Made by a program: the position numbers and the translations under genes. Shown piece after piece: positions 1 through 9,893 of a stretch of DNA of 64,000 nt. The notes beneath the pieces were generated by a model. The model was not told where the DNA came from. It saw only the letters and a program-made list of their open reading frames with translations, and ran no database searches. Positions within the stretch are counted from its first letter, which is position 1, and each line of letters begins with the position of its first letter. This DNA comes from Thecamonas trahens ATCC 50062 (Eukaryota; Apusozoa; Apusomonadida; Apusomonadidae), in assembly GCF_000142905.1 (NCBI RefSeq), contig NW_013657663.1, positions 454,501 to 518,500 of the forward strand, read 5' to 3'.

Positions 1-93
1 ATGGTTGTTCTCCAGATCCTCTGCGTGGCTGGCTCGTTGTCCTTGATGTTGTCTCCGTAGTATGTGTCGTGGGGAGAGGGAGAGGTGGCGGCG

Positions 94-638
94 NNNNNNN
101 NNNNNNNNNNNNNNNNNNNNNNNNNNNNNNNNNNNNNNNNNNNNNNNNNNNNNNNNNNNNNNNNNNNNNNNNNNNNNNNNNNNNNNNNNNNNNNNNNNNN
201 NNNNNNNNNNNNNNNNNNNNNNNNNNNNNNNNNNNNNNNNNNNNNNNNNNNNNNNNNNNNNNNNNNNNNNNNNNNNNNNNNNNNNNNNNNNNNNNNNNNN
301 NNNNNNNNNNNNNNNNNNNNNNNNNNNNNNNNNNNNNNNNNNNNNNNNNNNNNNNNNNNNNNNNNNNNNNNNNNNNNNNNNNNNNNNNNNNNNNNNNNNN
401 NNNNNNNNNNNNNNNNNNNNNNNNNNNNNNNNNNNNNNNNNNNNNNNNNNNNNNNNNNNNNNNNNNNNNNNNNNNNNNNNNNNNNNNNNNNNNNNNNNNN
501 NNNNNNNNNNNNNNNNNNNNNNNNNNNNNNNNNNNNNNNNNNNNNNNNNNNNNNNNNNNNNNNNNNNNNNNNNNNNNNNNNNNNNNNNNNNNNNNNNNNN
601 NNNNNNNNNNNNNNNNNNNNNNNNNNNNNNNNNNNNNN
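94..638. other. Assembly gap (545 N)
   Basis: A run of 545 N. The 93 bases before it are too short to interpret. The minus-strand polymerase-Mei2 gene runs open into the right edge of this gap, so its C-terminus and stop codon are hidden here. Confidence 0.99.
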
Positions 639-3600
639 TTCTCATGCCAATATGCCGCTCGATACGTCTCCGCTCACCGGCGAGTGCGGCGCGCAAGCGC
701 CGCTCTCGCCGGCGCGCGCAGGCGCGAGGGCGCGTCTTTTGCCGCGCTTTAGCAGGCAGCGTTTTGCTACGGCTCGCTGTCGGCGCAGATCTGGGGCCGC
801 GGCGGCGATGGCGACGGCGGCGGCGGCGGCAGCAGCCTTGGCCTCGGCAGGGTCGGGTCGGCACGTCGCGCGGCGGGCCCGAGCCCGGCGCAGAGTCGGC
901 AGCGCTGTGCGAGGCAGGGGAGGGGTGCGTCGAGGTCGACGGGCCCGACGGGCCCGACGCCGACGCGCTACTGTCGCGGGCTTCAGGTCCGCAGCTCTGC
1001 GACGAGTTCCACTCGCCCGGCCCGGGCGGCCCAGCAGCGCCCGTGTTGAACGGGAACGGCAGCGGCTCGCCGCGGCGAGGGCCTGATGAGACAAAGATGA
1101 GCGGGCGGCATGCCTTCTCGCGGTACATAAGCGAGGAGTTTTGAAAGTGCGCAATGAGGGCGGCCTTGCCCTGGATGCGCGCAGGCGAGATGGCGCAGAC
1201 CTTGAACGAGTTGAACGACGACCACTTGACGCCGTCAAACGCCTTCGCAAACGCCGCCACGGTCTGCGACTCGATAAAGTTGATGAACGCGTACCCGAGG
1301 TTGCACTTGTTCTTAAAGTCGATGGGCAGGTAGAAAAAGTCGTACGTGCCCTTGAACGACTTGTTGATCACCTCGAGCAGCGACGCCGCAGAGTGCTTGT
1401 TCGGAATGTTCCGCATCATCACCGTGTGGATGTCGGCAGAGTCGAGCGAGAGGTCCGGGTCCGGTTGCTCCGCCGCCCGCGGCCGCGCAGACGCCCGCAC
1501 CGCCCCGCGCCCGCCGCGCACCCCGCGCCGCCCGCCGCCCACATGGAGCTGCGCAGAGTACTTGGCGTACGACTTGCGCCCGGCAGCCCAGCCGGCCACG
1601 CTCTCCAGCCGCTGCTTGTGGAAGACCGCGTACGGGCCGGGGAAGATCATCGTCGAGAGGAGCGATGGCACAGGCTCGGAAGCGCCCTCGTACACAAACT
1701 TGAGCAGCGTCTGCCCAACCTCGGCAAAGTACGACCGCACCATCGGGTACTTGTAGCTCTGCCGGCAGATGTCGTTCGACGCAGACGGGTCTTCGATCGA
1801 AATGAGCTCCGGTCGCGACGGGTCCAGCCACCGCCGGATCGACTTGGGGAACAGATACCCGCCCTGCAGCACGGAAATCGCCTGCGTGTAGTCAAAGTCC
1901 AGCGAGTAGTACTGCAGAAACTGCGTGAGCCGCGCCCCAAGCACCATCCCAGACAGCGTCGCCGCGTCGCTCGCAGCCATTGGTCTCAGTTGCTCAAACG
2001 AGATGAGCATGAGAATGAGTGCGTGCGATGAGAGTCCTCCAGAAAACACCTGGTTGAGGTTGCTCTGCTTGAGGAACGTCTTGAGCACAAAGTACAGCGC
2101 CTTGAGCTCGGGAATGGCATACAGCGACTGCCGCACAAACGACACGTTCTCCACAGCTCCCAGCACGTCAAAGCAAATGTCTACCGTCAGCCGCGAGTAC
2201 GCCTCCACAAACTGTAGCAATGGAATCCGCGACGCCCCGCGGACCTGAACCTCGTCGTCCGTCGTGATCTCGTCTTGCACAAGCGCCTCCTTCAGCATTT
2301 CCAGTCGCACAGGTCCAAGCGTCATGTCCGTCCCAAGCACAACAAGGTCGATGTCAGAGTCAAACAGATACAACCCCGTCGCCACAGACCCGCACACAAG
2401 CACACGCGCCTCTGGCCAGAGCCCGACAACAACCTCGGTGATCCGCCCGATGATCTTGGCCCGCATCTGCTCCTCCGCCTTGGTTGCAGACACATGCTTG
2501 GAAAACTCTTCGATCTCCGCATGCAGTCTGTTCACACATCACCCGCCAACCAGCACAGTCGTTGCCGTCATCGTCAACATCACCATCACCCACAGTGAGT
2601 CTCTCTTATCTACTTGAAACCCGCACCCGCCACTCCATCATCTCTTGGCCTGCTGCTCCCTTCCCTCCCTCGGCTCGGACCCGATCTCGCTCTGCACAGC
2701 GCTGTCTGTGGGGAGGGGAAGGACAAAAGAAAATGACACCGACAGGAGCAAAAACTTGCATGTCAGCCGTCGTCGTCACCACTCCCAGGCCACCAAGGTC
2801 AAGGCCACCAAGCATCACAGCGAACAGGCCTTGGCAGCAAACATGCCCAGGCGTTGTGCAGAGCTTAAAAGCAGAGGTTGGAGGTGTGATTGAAGGGTGA
2901 TGAACAACCACGACTATTCTCCCTGCTGCTCTCAAGAGCTGGGGAGAAAGAGAGAGAGAGAGCCCAAGAGGGAGGGAGGGGGGGGAAGCCGAGGGGGAAG
3001 GGGGAGCCAGCCAGCTGTCACATGGGAGGTTGCCGGTCAGCACACACAGGCGTAGCACAGGCGGTTGAAAGCTCCTACCCCCCTCACCATCACATCATCA
3101 CCATGGTGTATGACTTCCCCACAGGTGTAGGTCATTACAACAACACCAATGTGGCTCATGATGATGGTAGAGGGGGGGGGGGGGGGGAAGGGGGGGGGGG
3201 TCGGCCACGAGGGTGACGGCCAAGGAGCGACAACCAACCGGGGGAGGAAGGGAGAGGCAATGGTGGCCGTTCCAGGTGGCCAATGATAAAATCATTGACA
3301 AATAATGGTTGGACGGGGAGGGGGAAAGGGAGGGGGGGGGGGGGGGGGGCGGCTGGCTGGGGGGCGCTGGCTTGGCTTGGTGTGGCGCGGAGGCGACTGA
3401 GGGCGCCTGCAATTTTTGTCGACGTACGACTGAAAGGCCTCGACATGGTTAGAGGCCGGGTATGCAGACCTGGAGGCCCAAATGGCAGGAGCAGGACCAG
3501 GAGGGAGATGCTCAGAGGAAGTAGACGTTGTGTCTGGCTTGGCAGAGTTGGTTCCAGAGGGGGAGGCTTGGTTTGCTGGCGAAGACTCGAAGGTCACCTC

Positions 3601-3842
3601 TCGGTCGACTTGCTCGTCCACAGAGGTCGAAGCAACACCCGGCGAAGAGTTGGATGCCGAAGAGGGAGACGAAGAAGGAGATGAGCCAGGTGCGACGACA
3701 CCAGAAGGTGCTTCATCCACACTTGCTTCCCCTCCTTCTTTCTCTCCTCCTTTGCCCCCTTAAGCGGGTTGTTCGACCAGAATGACGCCGGGTCGCTCGC
3801 CACACCGCCGCCCTCGCCCGTCCTCTCGCTCGCCGCACTCAT
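639..3842 (-). CDS. Non-canonical poly(A) polymerase (Trf4/Cid1-like) fused to a C-terminal Mei2-type RRM, 3' end in gap
   Basis: Exon 1 is 3842-3428 and exon 2 is 2527-639, split by a 900-base intron (2528-3427) with donor GTACGT and acceptor CAG. The phase-2 join gives FQS-LHAEIEEF, the usual helix before Trf4-type catalytic domains. About 45 residues into exon 2 comes CGSVATGLYLFDSDIDLVV (the GS motif and two catalytic Asp), then VDICFD (third Asp), GGLSSHAL and SIEDPSASNDICR (PAP-associated domain). From exon-2 residue 368 follows a Mei2 RRM: MMRNIPNKHS, GTYDFFYLPIDFKNKCNLGY, ARIQGKAALIAHFQNSSLM. The fusion should add 3' nucleotides to RNAs picked by the RRM; that role is inferred. Exon 1 is a Ser/Pro-rich region and needs one extra base near the G5 run at 3755-3759 (coding strand) to stay in frame. 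No stop occurs before the N gap. The extreme C-terminus is Arg-rich and uncertain. Confidence 0.85.
2528..3427 (-). other. Intron of the poly(A) polymerase-Mei2 gene with sense-strand C runs
   Basis: Donor GTACGT at 3427-3422 and acceptor CAG ending at 2528, read on the minus strand. On the coding strand it holds C runs of 18 (3332-3349), 11 (3190-3200) and 16 (3172-3187). Open frames inside are short and of poor composition, so I read none as coding. Confidence 0.7.
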
Positions 3843-4190
3843 GGCTCAACCAACGAAAGACGAGTCTTGACCGTTTTTCTCGGAACGCCCTCTCCTTCTC
3901 GCCTCACCGTGGCACCCGGGCTACGGTTGCAGACCCCGCAGAGAGTTCACAGCAGTCGTATCCATCGTATCCACAGCTTGAGCACTCGGTGGTCATCGTC
4001 ATCACTTTGATTGCTAGCAGTTTGTGGCAGCATCGCTTGTTGCCTGCGTGGTGCGAGTGTTTTTGAGCACAATCGCTTCGTTGGGCTCGGCTCGGGCGAG
4101 GCATGCGAGGGAGAAATGGAGGCGGACAAGAGGCAAATGACAGAAGCTGTCTTCAATTTGAGTACACCATGGCGGGCGCCCAGGAGGCGG
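3843..4190. other. Intergenic spacer
   Basis: It lies between the start of the polymerase-Mei2 gene and the stop of the PP2C gene, both minus. It should hold the promoter of the former and the 3' end of the latter. I see no gene, repeat or RNA signal. Confidence 0.6.
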
Positions 4191-6049
4191 TTAGTCGCGC
4201 AGAATCTGGACAATGACAACAGTCATGTTGTCGCAGCCAGTTCCGGATATGGAGGGCGAAGGCGCCAGGCACTTCATCATGAGCTCCGAGCAGATGTTGA
4301 CGAGTTCCTCCTCGGTGGCGCGCTGCGGGATGCGCTCGCGGACAAAGTCGATGACCTGCTGCGAGGTCATGCAGTCCCAAATGCCATCACAGGCGACAAC
4401 AAAGAACTCGTCTTCGGGGGTGACGTCAAGGGCGAGGACGTCCGGCAGGGCGGTGACGGCCTGCTGCTCCGCAGGGAGCGACGAGTTCTGCTTGAACGCA
4501 TGGTCGCCGATCGCCCGCGAGAGCGCGAGCGAGCCGTTGACGCGCCCTAGCGACACAAAGCCGCCGGCGGCGGTGATCCGCGCCGACTCTTCCTTGTTGT
4601 CGGGCTTGTGGTCCTCCGACAGGGGCACGGCCGTACCGCCCCGTGAGAGCACCGCGCGCGAGTCACCGGCGTTGGCACAGTACAGCTTGTGGTCATCCAC
4701 GTTGATGGCCACCACCACAGAAGTCGCTCCTGACGGGTCGTTGGCCAGGAGCGGGTCATCAGAGTCGAGGATGTCCTGGTCCGTGCCCAGGAACCCGTTC
4801 TTGAACGCCTGCTCGTAGTTACCAGCCTTCCACTCTGGGTCCGACACCACACGCAGGTGCAGCGCCTCGCCGCAGTACTTAGAGACCCGCGAGCCGCCGT
4901 GCCCGTCAAACACCGCAAACATCGCCCATCCAGGCGCACCCTCGAGGCTCAGCAGCGCAGTCTCCGCGTCCTCCATGTGATTGCGCCATCCCTATCATCA
5001 ATCCCATCCGCACATCCATCCATGTCCCGAAGTGATCCCCATTGCGACCGACGCAGGTCGTCCAAGTGTGTTGCCGAGCGGCGAAGACAGACAGACACGC
5101 GCACGCGCACCACCAATAATATCAGCCCGACAGCCCCACACCAGACAGAGTCACACACACCAAACCATGCCATCACCATGAGTCTTGTCCAAACGTTTCA
5201 GTTGGCAGAAGGAGGGGAAGTGGGTGCCAGGCGAGGGGGGCTCACGCCATGCCCACTTGGGGACGACGTCAGCCCCCGAGAATAAGTCGGGCAAAAAGTG
5301 TTCAGGCGAGCGGAAGCGATACGCGAGGGGAGGGGGGGGGGGGGGGGGGGTGGAGGGGGAAGGGGAAGGGGGGAAAAGGGGAAGGGGGGAAGGGGGGAAG
5401 GGGGAGGGGGGAAAGGGGGGGGGGGGGAGGGGGAGGGACGCTGAAGGCAGCTTGGTGTGGTCTGTATAACCTGGTGTGGCGTGGTCAAAGCAGGAGCGGG
5501 GGTAGACGCGACAGGGAAGGCGGTGGAAGGGCACGACAGTCATAGTTGGTCGAGGATGGGGGCAACGATTAAAGCAACGTTTGCCATTGATTAACAGGTC
5601 AAAAGTAGAGGAACAGTCGTTCATCCAGGTTTCGGCAGGGGCCGAGAGAGGGGGGAAGGGCGAGCAAGGGGAAGAAGGAACTAACGTGTAGAGTTTGGAG
5701 CAATAGGACCAGATACCCATGGGCATGAAAAGGGGTGGCATGTATGTGGGAAGGTGGTCATGGGCTGTATCTGGTGCTCCCTGCTCTGTGGCTTTGGTAT
5801 GGCATAAGGTTGCATGGGAGGGAATGTGGCCCGCACCGCCACCCACCCACTCTCTCACTTGGCGCCCAGCAGCAGCAGCAGCGAGAGCAAGGCGCAAGGA
5901 GAGGGGGGGGGGAGGCACCCGCTGGCCAAGGGAGACAGCAATAAAAATCAACCACGTACCTGCATGGATGCTGAAGCAAAGATGAGCTGGTCACTCTGTC
6001 CAGAATGAGTCGTCTGCTCCGTCACGGGCTTGGAAAGAAGGGCGCCCAT
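4191..6049 (-). CDS. PP2C-family Ser/Thr protein phosphatase, two exons
   Basis: Exon 1 (6049-5960) codes 30 residues beginning MGALLSKPVTEQ and ending ASASMQ. A 968-base intron (4992-5959, donor GTACGT, acceptor TAG) follows. Exon 2 (4991-4191) begins GWRNHMEDAETAL. The phase-0 join recreates the classic PP2C start MGA.LS...MQGWR..MEDA. Total 296 residues, normal for the family. Metal-binding motifs are present: FAVFDGHGG, GATSVVV, ANAGDSR, SLALSRAIGDHAFK, ACDGIWDCM and CDNMTVVIV. The enzyme removes phosphate from Ser/Thr using two Mg/Mn ions. Gly2 with Ser6-Lys7 fits an N-myristoylation signal, so membrane attachment is plausible. The substrate is unknown. The first-exon call rests on the splice signals and on family similarity. 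Confidence 0.93.
5332..5350. repeat. G19 homopolymer (C19 on the coding strand) inside the PP2C intron
   Basis: Nineteen G on the plus strand, followed by G/A-rich sequence to about 5440. On the PP2C coding strand this is a long C-rich tract in the middle of the first intron. Confidence 0.9.
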
Positions 6050-6674
6050 GCCGGTTGGTGCTGGAGTCGGGTGCCGTCTTCTCCGGTCGCCGCTGCCGCG
6101 AACTCGTCGACGAGTCGTTGACGGAGCAACCAGGCCAGGCCAGGGGGCCGACTTGGTTGGATGGTAGTCTGATATGCTTCATCCGGAATCAATGATGGTA
6201 TAAAGTGGGTGAAAGGGGGAGGGGGGATGGTTGTGTGCGTGCATGTGCCTGTGCCTGTGTGTGTGTGTGTGTGTGGATTGATGATGTCGATGGTCATCGC
6301 TAGTGCCGGGCTCAATTGGCGAGACCGAGCTTGGCGCGGATGCGGATGCGGGAGGTGAGCGGGGGAGGGGGTGAATACGGTGTATGGATCCGATGCAGGG
6401 GATGGGTGTGGGGTTGGAGGGATCAGGCCGCCGATGTTACTGCATGGAGACGGTCGTGCTAGCGCGGGACCGACAGCATTGGATCTACCCGTGGTGCGGC
6501 CACGATCATAGCTTTGTCACTATCCTCATCCTCTCTCCCGCACCAGATTGTTGTCCAAAGCGCCCGTCATGGTCGTGGAGAGGAGCTCGGATCAGGTTCT
6601 GAGACAGCTTGAAGCAAGGGCTTGCTTGGCGAAGCGAACTCGTTTCGACCGGCTGGTGGCGTCGGACCGGCGAC
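6050..6674. promoter_or_regulatory. Divergent intergenic region with a GT microsatellite
   Basis: This separates the PP2C start (minus) from the SANT/U-box start (plus), so both promoters should lie here. It holds a (GT)10 run at about 6256-6275. No TATA-like box or RNA gene stood out. An upstream exon of the plus gene cannot be excluded. Confidence 0.45.
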
Positions 6675-8804
6675 ATGGGGGGGGGCGGCGAGTGGGAGAA
6701 AAAAGGCGCCAAATTCCGGCGCCAAATCTCGTTCATTGGGGACATTCAACGCTTCGGACACGCACGAGGGGACATGCCACGGACAGCGTCATACTACGCG
6801 GAAGCAAGCGGAGGACGACAGAGTAAGGCAACAGAGTTCTTCAACAAGCAAGCAGGCACATCTGGAGGGCGTGGTGTGGCCAAAGATGCTCTTGGTGGCG
6901 GAGCCGAGGCCGGAATGTGGACGGGAGCGGCGGGCGGGCGGACGCCGACCAAGTCGCGGAGTGTGGCGCCAAGAGGCGACACGGTCCGGGACGAGCTGCG
7001 GAGGGCAAGCAAGGCGAGGCTCGGGAGCGGCAGCGGAGGAGGAGGAGAGAGTACGGGTGGCTCGCTCAAGCTCGCGGAGCTTATGGAGGGCGACGAGGAC
7101 ATTGCTAGGGTGGTCAAGGCCGACGCGGTGTACGACAACCTGACGACCGACGAGTCGGCCATCATCGATGCGCGGGTGGCTCGTCAGCGGCATGCGTACA
7201 AAGAGTTCGAGAAGCGGGAAAAGGCGCTGAAGAACACCCGCGTCCGGCACATCCACCCGCACCTAACGGCGGCAGAGGTCGAGATCGCGTTGGTGCAGAC
7301 CGACGGCGACGAGGCCGAGGCTACGACCCGGCTCCTCGATCCAGTGTTTGTGGCCCAGGTCCGGCACGTCATTGCCGACGCATCGACAGTGTCGGAGCGG
7401 TCGGCCATTGCGGCGTACTACGAGTCGGTCCTCGCCACCGCGGCGCTCAAGATGGCGGTGCCCGGCGCGCTGAAGGCTGGGCGCGAGGCCGCGGCCAAGG
7501 AGGCCGAGGCCGCGGCGGCGAGGAAGGCGGCCAAGGAGGCGGCCAAGGCGCGGGCGGCGCCCAAGCGGACTACCTCCCAAGAGACCAAGGCCAAGACGGC
7601 CGAGTACCGGCGGCGGCTCAACCTCGACGCCGCGCTGGCGCAGGGCAACACCGAGGGGTGGTCGGCGGCGCGGGTCCACGCGTACGAGCAGATCGGAACG
7701 AACCCCAACGCGTACTACTACCGGTTCAACGCACCCGGCGAGAAGCAAGGCCGCGGCAAGTTTTCGGCCGAGGAGCACGCACTGTTCATGGCGCGCCTCG
7801 CCGAGGTCGGCGCCGCGGGCCAGTGGGGCATCTTCGCCATGGGCATTCCTGGCCGGGTCGGCTATCAGTGCGCCAACTACTACCGCCAGCTCATCGAGCG
7901 CGGCATCGTGTCGGACCCAGACTACGAAATTGACGACCTCGGCAAGGCGCACTACATCTCCAAGGGCAAGCGACTCATCCACTCGGCCAAGCGCAAGCGC
8001 AAGGTCGAGGCCATGGGCATGGACCCCGAGTCGCAGGCCGCGCGCGCCATCATCGAGGGTCGTGCTCCGCCCATCACCGAAGCCCGCCGCGACGCCAAGC
8101 GGCGCAAGCTACTCGAGGCTGCGCCAGCCGGCGAGACCCTCGGCCCGGCGCTCAACACCGCGGTCATCACGGTCACGTCGTCGCGCAAAAAGACTTCGGG
8201 CACGCGGCAGTCGGCCGAGGTCCTTGCTCGCGTGGCTCAAGCCAAGGCGACCAAGGCTGAGGCCAAGCGGCTGGCCCGCGCCGCCAAGGCCGCCGAGGCT
8301 GCACAGAAGCGCGCAGCCCGGGCAGCAGCCAAGGCGGCCCGCGACAAGGCCCGTGCCGAGGCCAAGGCCCGTGCGGCCGCCGAGCGGGCGGCGGCCAAGG
8401 CGGCCAAGGCAGCAGCCAAGGCGGCGGCGGCTGCCGCACGCAAGTCGTCGTCGGCCCGTCGCCGCCACCGACGCAAGGATGAGGACGACGACCCCGAGTC
8501 GTTTGTGTGGAAGCCTAGCACCGGATACTACTCGACCAAGCGGCTCCGCGGGCTCAACCCGGACACGCCGACCGAGCAGCTCGGCAACCCGCTGCCGGGC
8601 GTCCGCGACCCGGTGACGCTCGAGGAGGTCGAGTCGCCTGCCATGTCGCCGTTTGGACACGTCATGTCGCACTCGACCTGGCGCATGTGCCTCGCTGAGA
8701 AGCCCAAGTGCCCGTTCACTAACGCCCCGCTCACCCTCAAGGATCTTGTTGTCCTCACCCACGCCAACATCGAGGAGTTCCGCCCACGCATCGTCAACCT
8801 CTAG
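6675..8804 (+). CDS. SANT/Myb-like domain protein with C-terminal U-box-like domain
   Basis: I start at the first in-frame ATG (6675), giving 709 residues; the open frame extends upstream without ATG. MPRTASYY at 6774 is an alternative start. The N-terminal third is polar with a K/R-rich helix. A SANT/Myb-like unit lies near residues 360-415 (KFSAEEHALFMARLAEVG, then GQWGIFAMGIPGRVGYQC and NYYRQLIERG). An Ala/Lys-rich basic helix follows (about 500-595). The last 70 residues resemble a U-box: RDPVTLEEVESPAMSPFGHV, then CPFTNAPLTLKDLVVLTHAN. A chromatin-bound or nuclear ubiquitin-ligase role is inferred from the domains. The stop is 18 bases from the stop of the convergent PAAT-like gene. Confidence 0.75.
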   Translation: MGGGGEWEKKGAKFRRQISFIGDIQRFGHARGDMPRTASYYAEASGGRQSKATEFFNKQAGTSGGRGVAKDALGGGAEAGMWTGAAGGRTPTKSRSVAPRGDTVRDELRRASKARLGSGSGGGGESTGGSLKLAELMEGDEDIARVVKADAVYDNLTTDESAIIDARVARQRHAYKEFEKREKALKNTRVRHIHPHLTAAEVEIALVQTDGDEAEATTRLLDPVFVAQVRHVIADASTVSERSAIAAYYESVLATAALKMAVPGALKAGREAAAKEAEAAAARKAAKEAAKARAAPKRTTSQETKAKTAEYRRRLNLDAALAQGNTEGWSAARVHAYEQIGTNPNAYYYRFNAPGEKQGRGKFSAEEHALFMARLAEVGAAGQWGIFAMGIPGRVGYQCANYYRQLIERGIVSDPDYEIDDLGKAHYISKGKRLIHSAKRKRKVEAMGMDPESQAARAIIEGRAPPITEARRDAKRRKLLEAAPAGETLGPALNTAVITVTSSRKKTSGTRQSAEVLARVAQAKATKAEAKRLARAAKAAEAAQKRAARAAAKAARDKARAEAKARAAAERAAAKAAKAAAKAAAAAARKSSSARRRHRRKDEDDDPESFVWKPSTGYYSTKRLRGLNPDTPTEQLGNPLPGVRDPVTLEEVESPAMSPFGHVMSHSTWRMCLAEKPKCPFTNAPLTLKDLVVLTHANIEEFRPRIVNL

Positions 8805-8822
8805 CTGCCTCCCGACCACGCT

Positions 8823-9893
8823 TCACCGGCCCATCATCCCGCCCATCATTCCACCCATCATCATGGCCATGATCTGCGACCGCATCTCCGCCGCCGCCGC
8901 CGCCACTTCCTCGCGCACAATGCTCCGGATGGCTGCCTCCTGCTCTTGTGTGAACGCCCCGCCGCCTACCGGCGCGGACACTGCCGGAGGCATGATCGGC
9001 CCACTGCTCGCCGCTGGCGGAACCGGCTGCGGCACGCGCCCGACAACCGCTTCCTGCTGCTCAACCATGCTGCGAAAGGCCTGCGCTTGCGCGCTCAGCT
9101 CGACACCATCGAGCAGGTGCGCAACAGCTGCACGGTCGACACCACCCGAAACAGGCTGCGGTGCTGCAGAGCCTGCCGTCACCGTCTCTACCGCCAGGGC
9201 GTCGACCGCACACAGCGACTTGATCCGCCGCCCCGCAATCGTCGCACGCACTACCTCGGCCCGTGGGCCCAGAGGTGGCGCGGTGTGGAGATAGAGCGCG
9301 TCAATGCCGGCCGCAACAATTCTGGCATCTGCTTCAGCAAGTGCGAGTTGCTCGCCACGCGACGACCCGGCGTACTGCCACTCGTCGACCTGCGCCCTGC
9401 GCGGCGCCGCACCCTCCGCCTCTCTGCTCCCAGGCATCTCGCTACTGCCGGCGATCTTCGCCATCAACGCCTCCATCGACGGCATTTCCCCACCATAGTC
9501 AAACGCTACACCACTACCCGAGTCAGACTCTACGGCAAGACCACCCGACGCACGTGGCCGGTCATGGCCGTCAAAACGAGTGCGGTCGTCAGCCGATGTC
9601 CGTCGCCTCACGTGCCACTCGATGACTCTACCGGAGGCCAGAAGCGAGCAAGCAGCGAGAGAGCCATGTTTGGGCATGAAAGTCAGGGAGCAGCGAGGTA
9701 GAGGACCATTCTCAACCGGTACCACTTTCCATACCATTCCCAGCTCTGTACGGAGCTGGAGAGTCCATGCCTCGGACGCTCGCACCTCGAGACCGTTCAC
9801 CTCTTGCACCGAGTTGGTCACCTCTACCACCGATACGCACTCCTCCACGACTGACACACTCTTCTGCACGCCATCGTCTACCACATCTGCCAT
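8823..9893 (-). CDS. PAAT-like (C10orf88-type) protein
   Basis: 356 residues starting MADVVDDGVQ. Three stretches resemble, from memory, the animal PAAT (C10orf88) family: CSLLASGRVIEWHV near residue 85, EWQYAGSSRGEQLALAE near 175, and VDRAAVAHLLDGVELSAQAQ near 265. Spacing and order also fit. The tail is a Glu/Ala helix ending in a Met/Gly repeat (MMMGGMMGG). Human PAAT is linked to mitochondrial ABC transporters; I only infer a similar role. There are no membrane segments. Alternatively it is an unrelated hypothetical protein. Confidence 0.6.
   Translation of the reverse strand: MADVVDDGVQKSVSVVEECVSVVEVTNSVQEVNGLEVRASEAWTLQLRTELGMVWKVVPVENGPLPRCSLTFMPKHGSLAACSLLASGRVIEWHVRRRTSADDRTRFDGHDRPRASGGLAVESDSGSGVAFDYGGEMPSMEALMAKIAGSSEMPGSREAEGAAPRRAQVDEWQYAGSSRGEQLALAEADARIVAAGIDALYLHTAPPLGPRAEVVRATIAGRRIKSLCAVDALAVETVTAGSAAPQPVSGGVDRAAVAHLLDGVELSAQAQAFRSMVEQQEAVVGRVPQPVPPAASSGPIMPPAVSAPVGGGAFTQEQEAAIRSIVREEVAAAAAEMRSQIMAMMMGGMMGGMMGR

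Noticed and set aside
62-1144. Three plus-strand open frames crossing the N gap
   Set aside because: They consist mostly of N and run antisense to the polymerase-Mei2 gene.
1141-2031. Long Arg-rich plus-strand frame
   Set aside because: Antisense mirror of the polymerase-Mei2 coding frame, produced by high third-position GC.
3482-3763. Acidic plus-strand protein of 93 residues
   Set aside because: Antisense to exon 1 of the polymerase-Mei2 gene; its codon use has many A-ending codons, unlike genes here.
5151-5951. Pro-rich minus-strand frame of 266 residues
   Set aside because: Lies wholly inside the PP2C intron and is coded by the C-rich tract.
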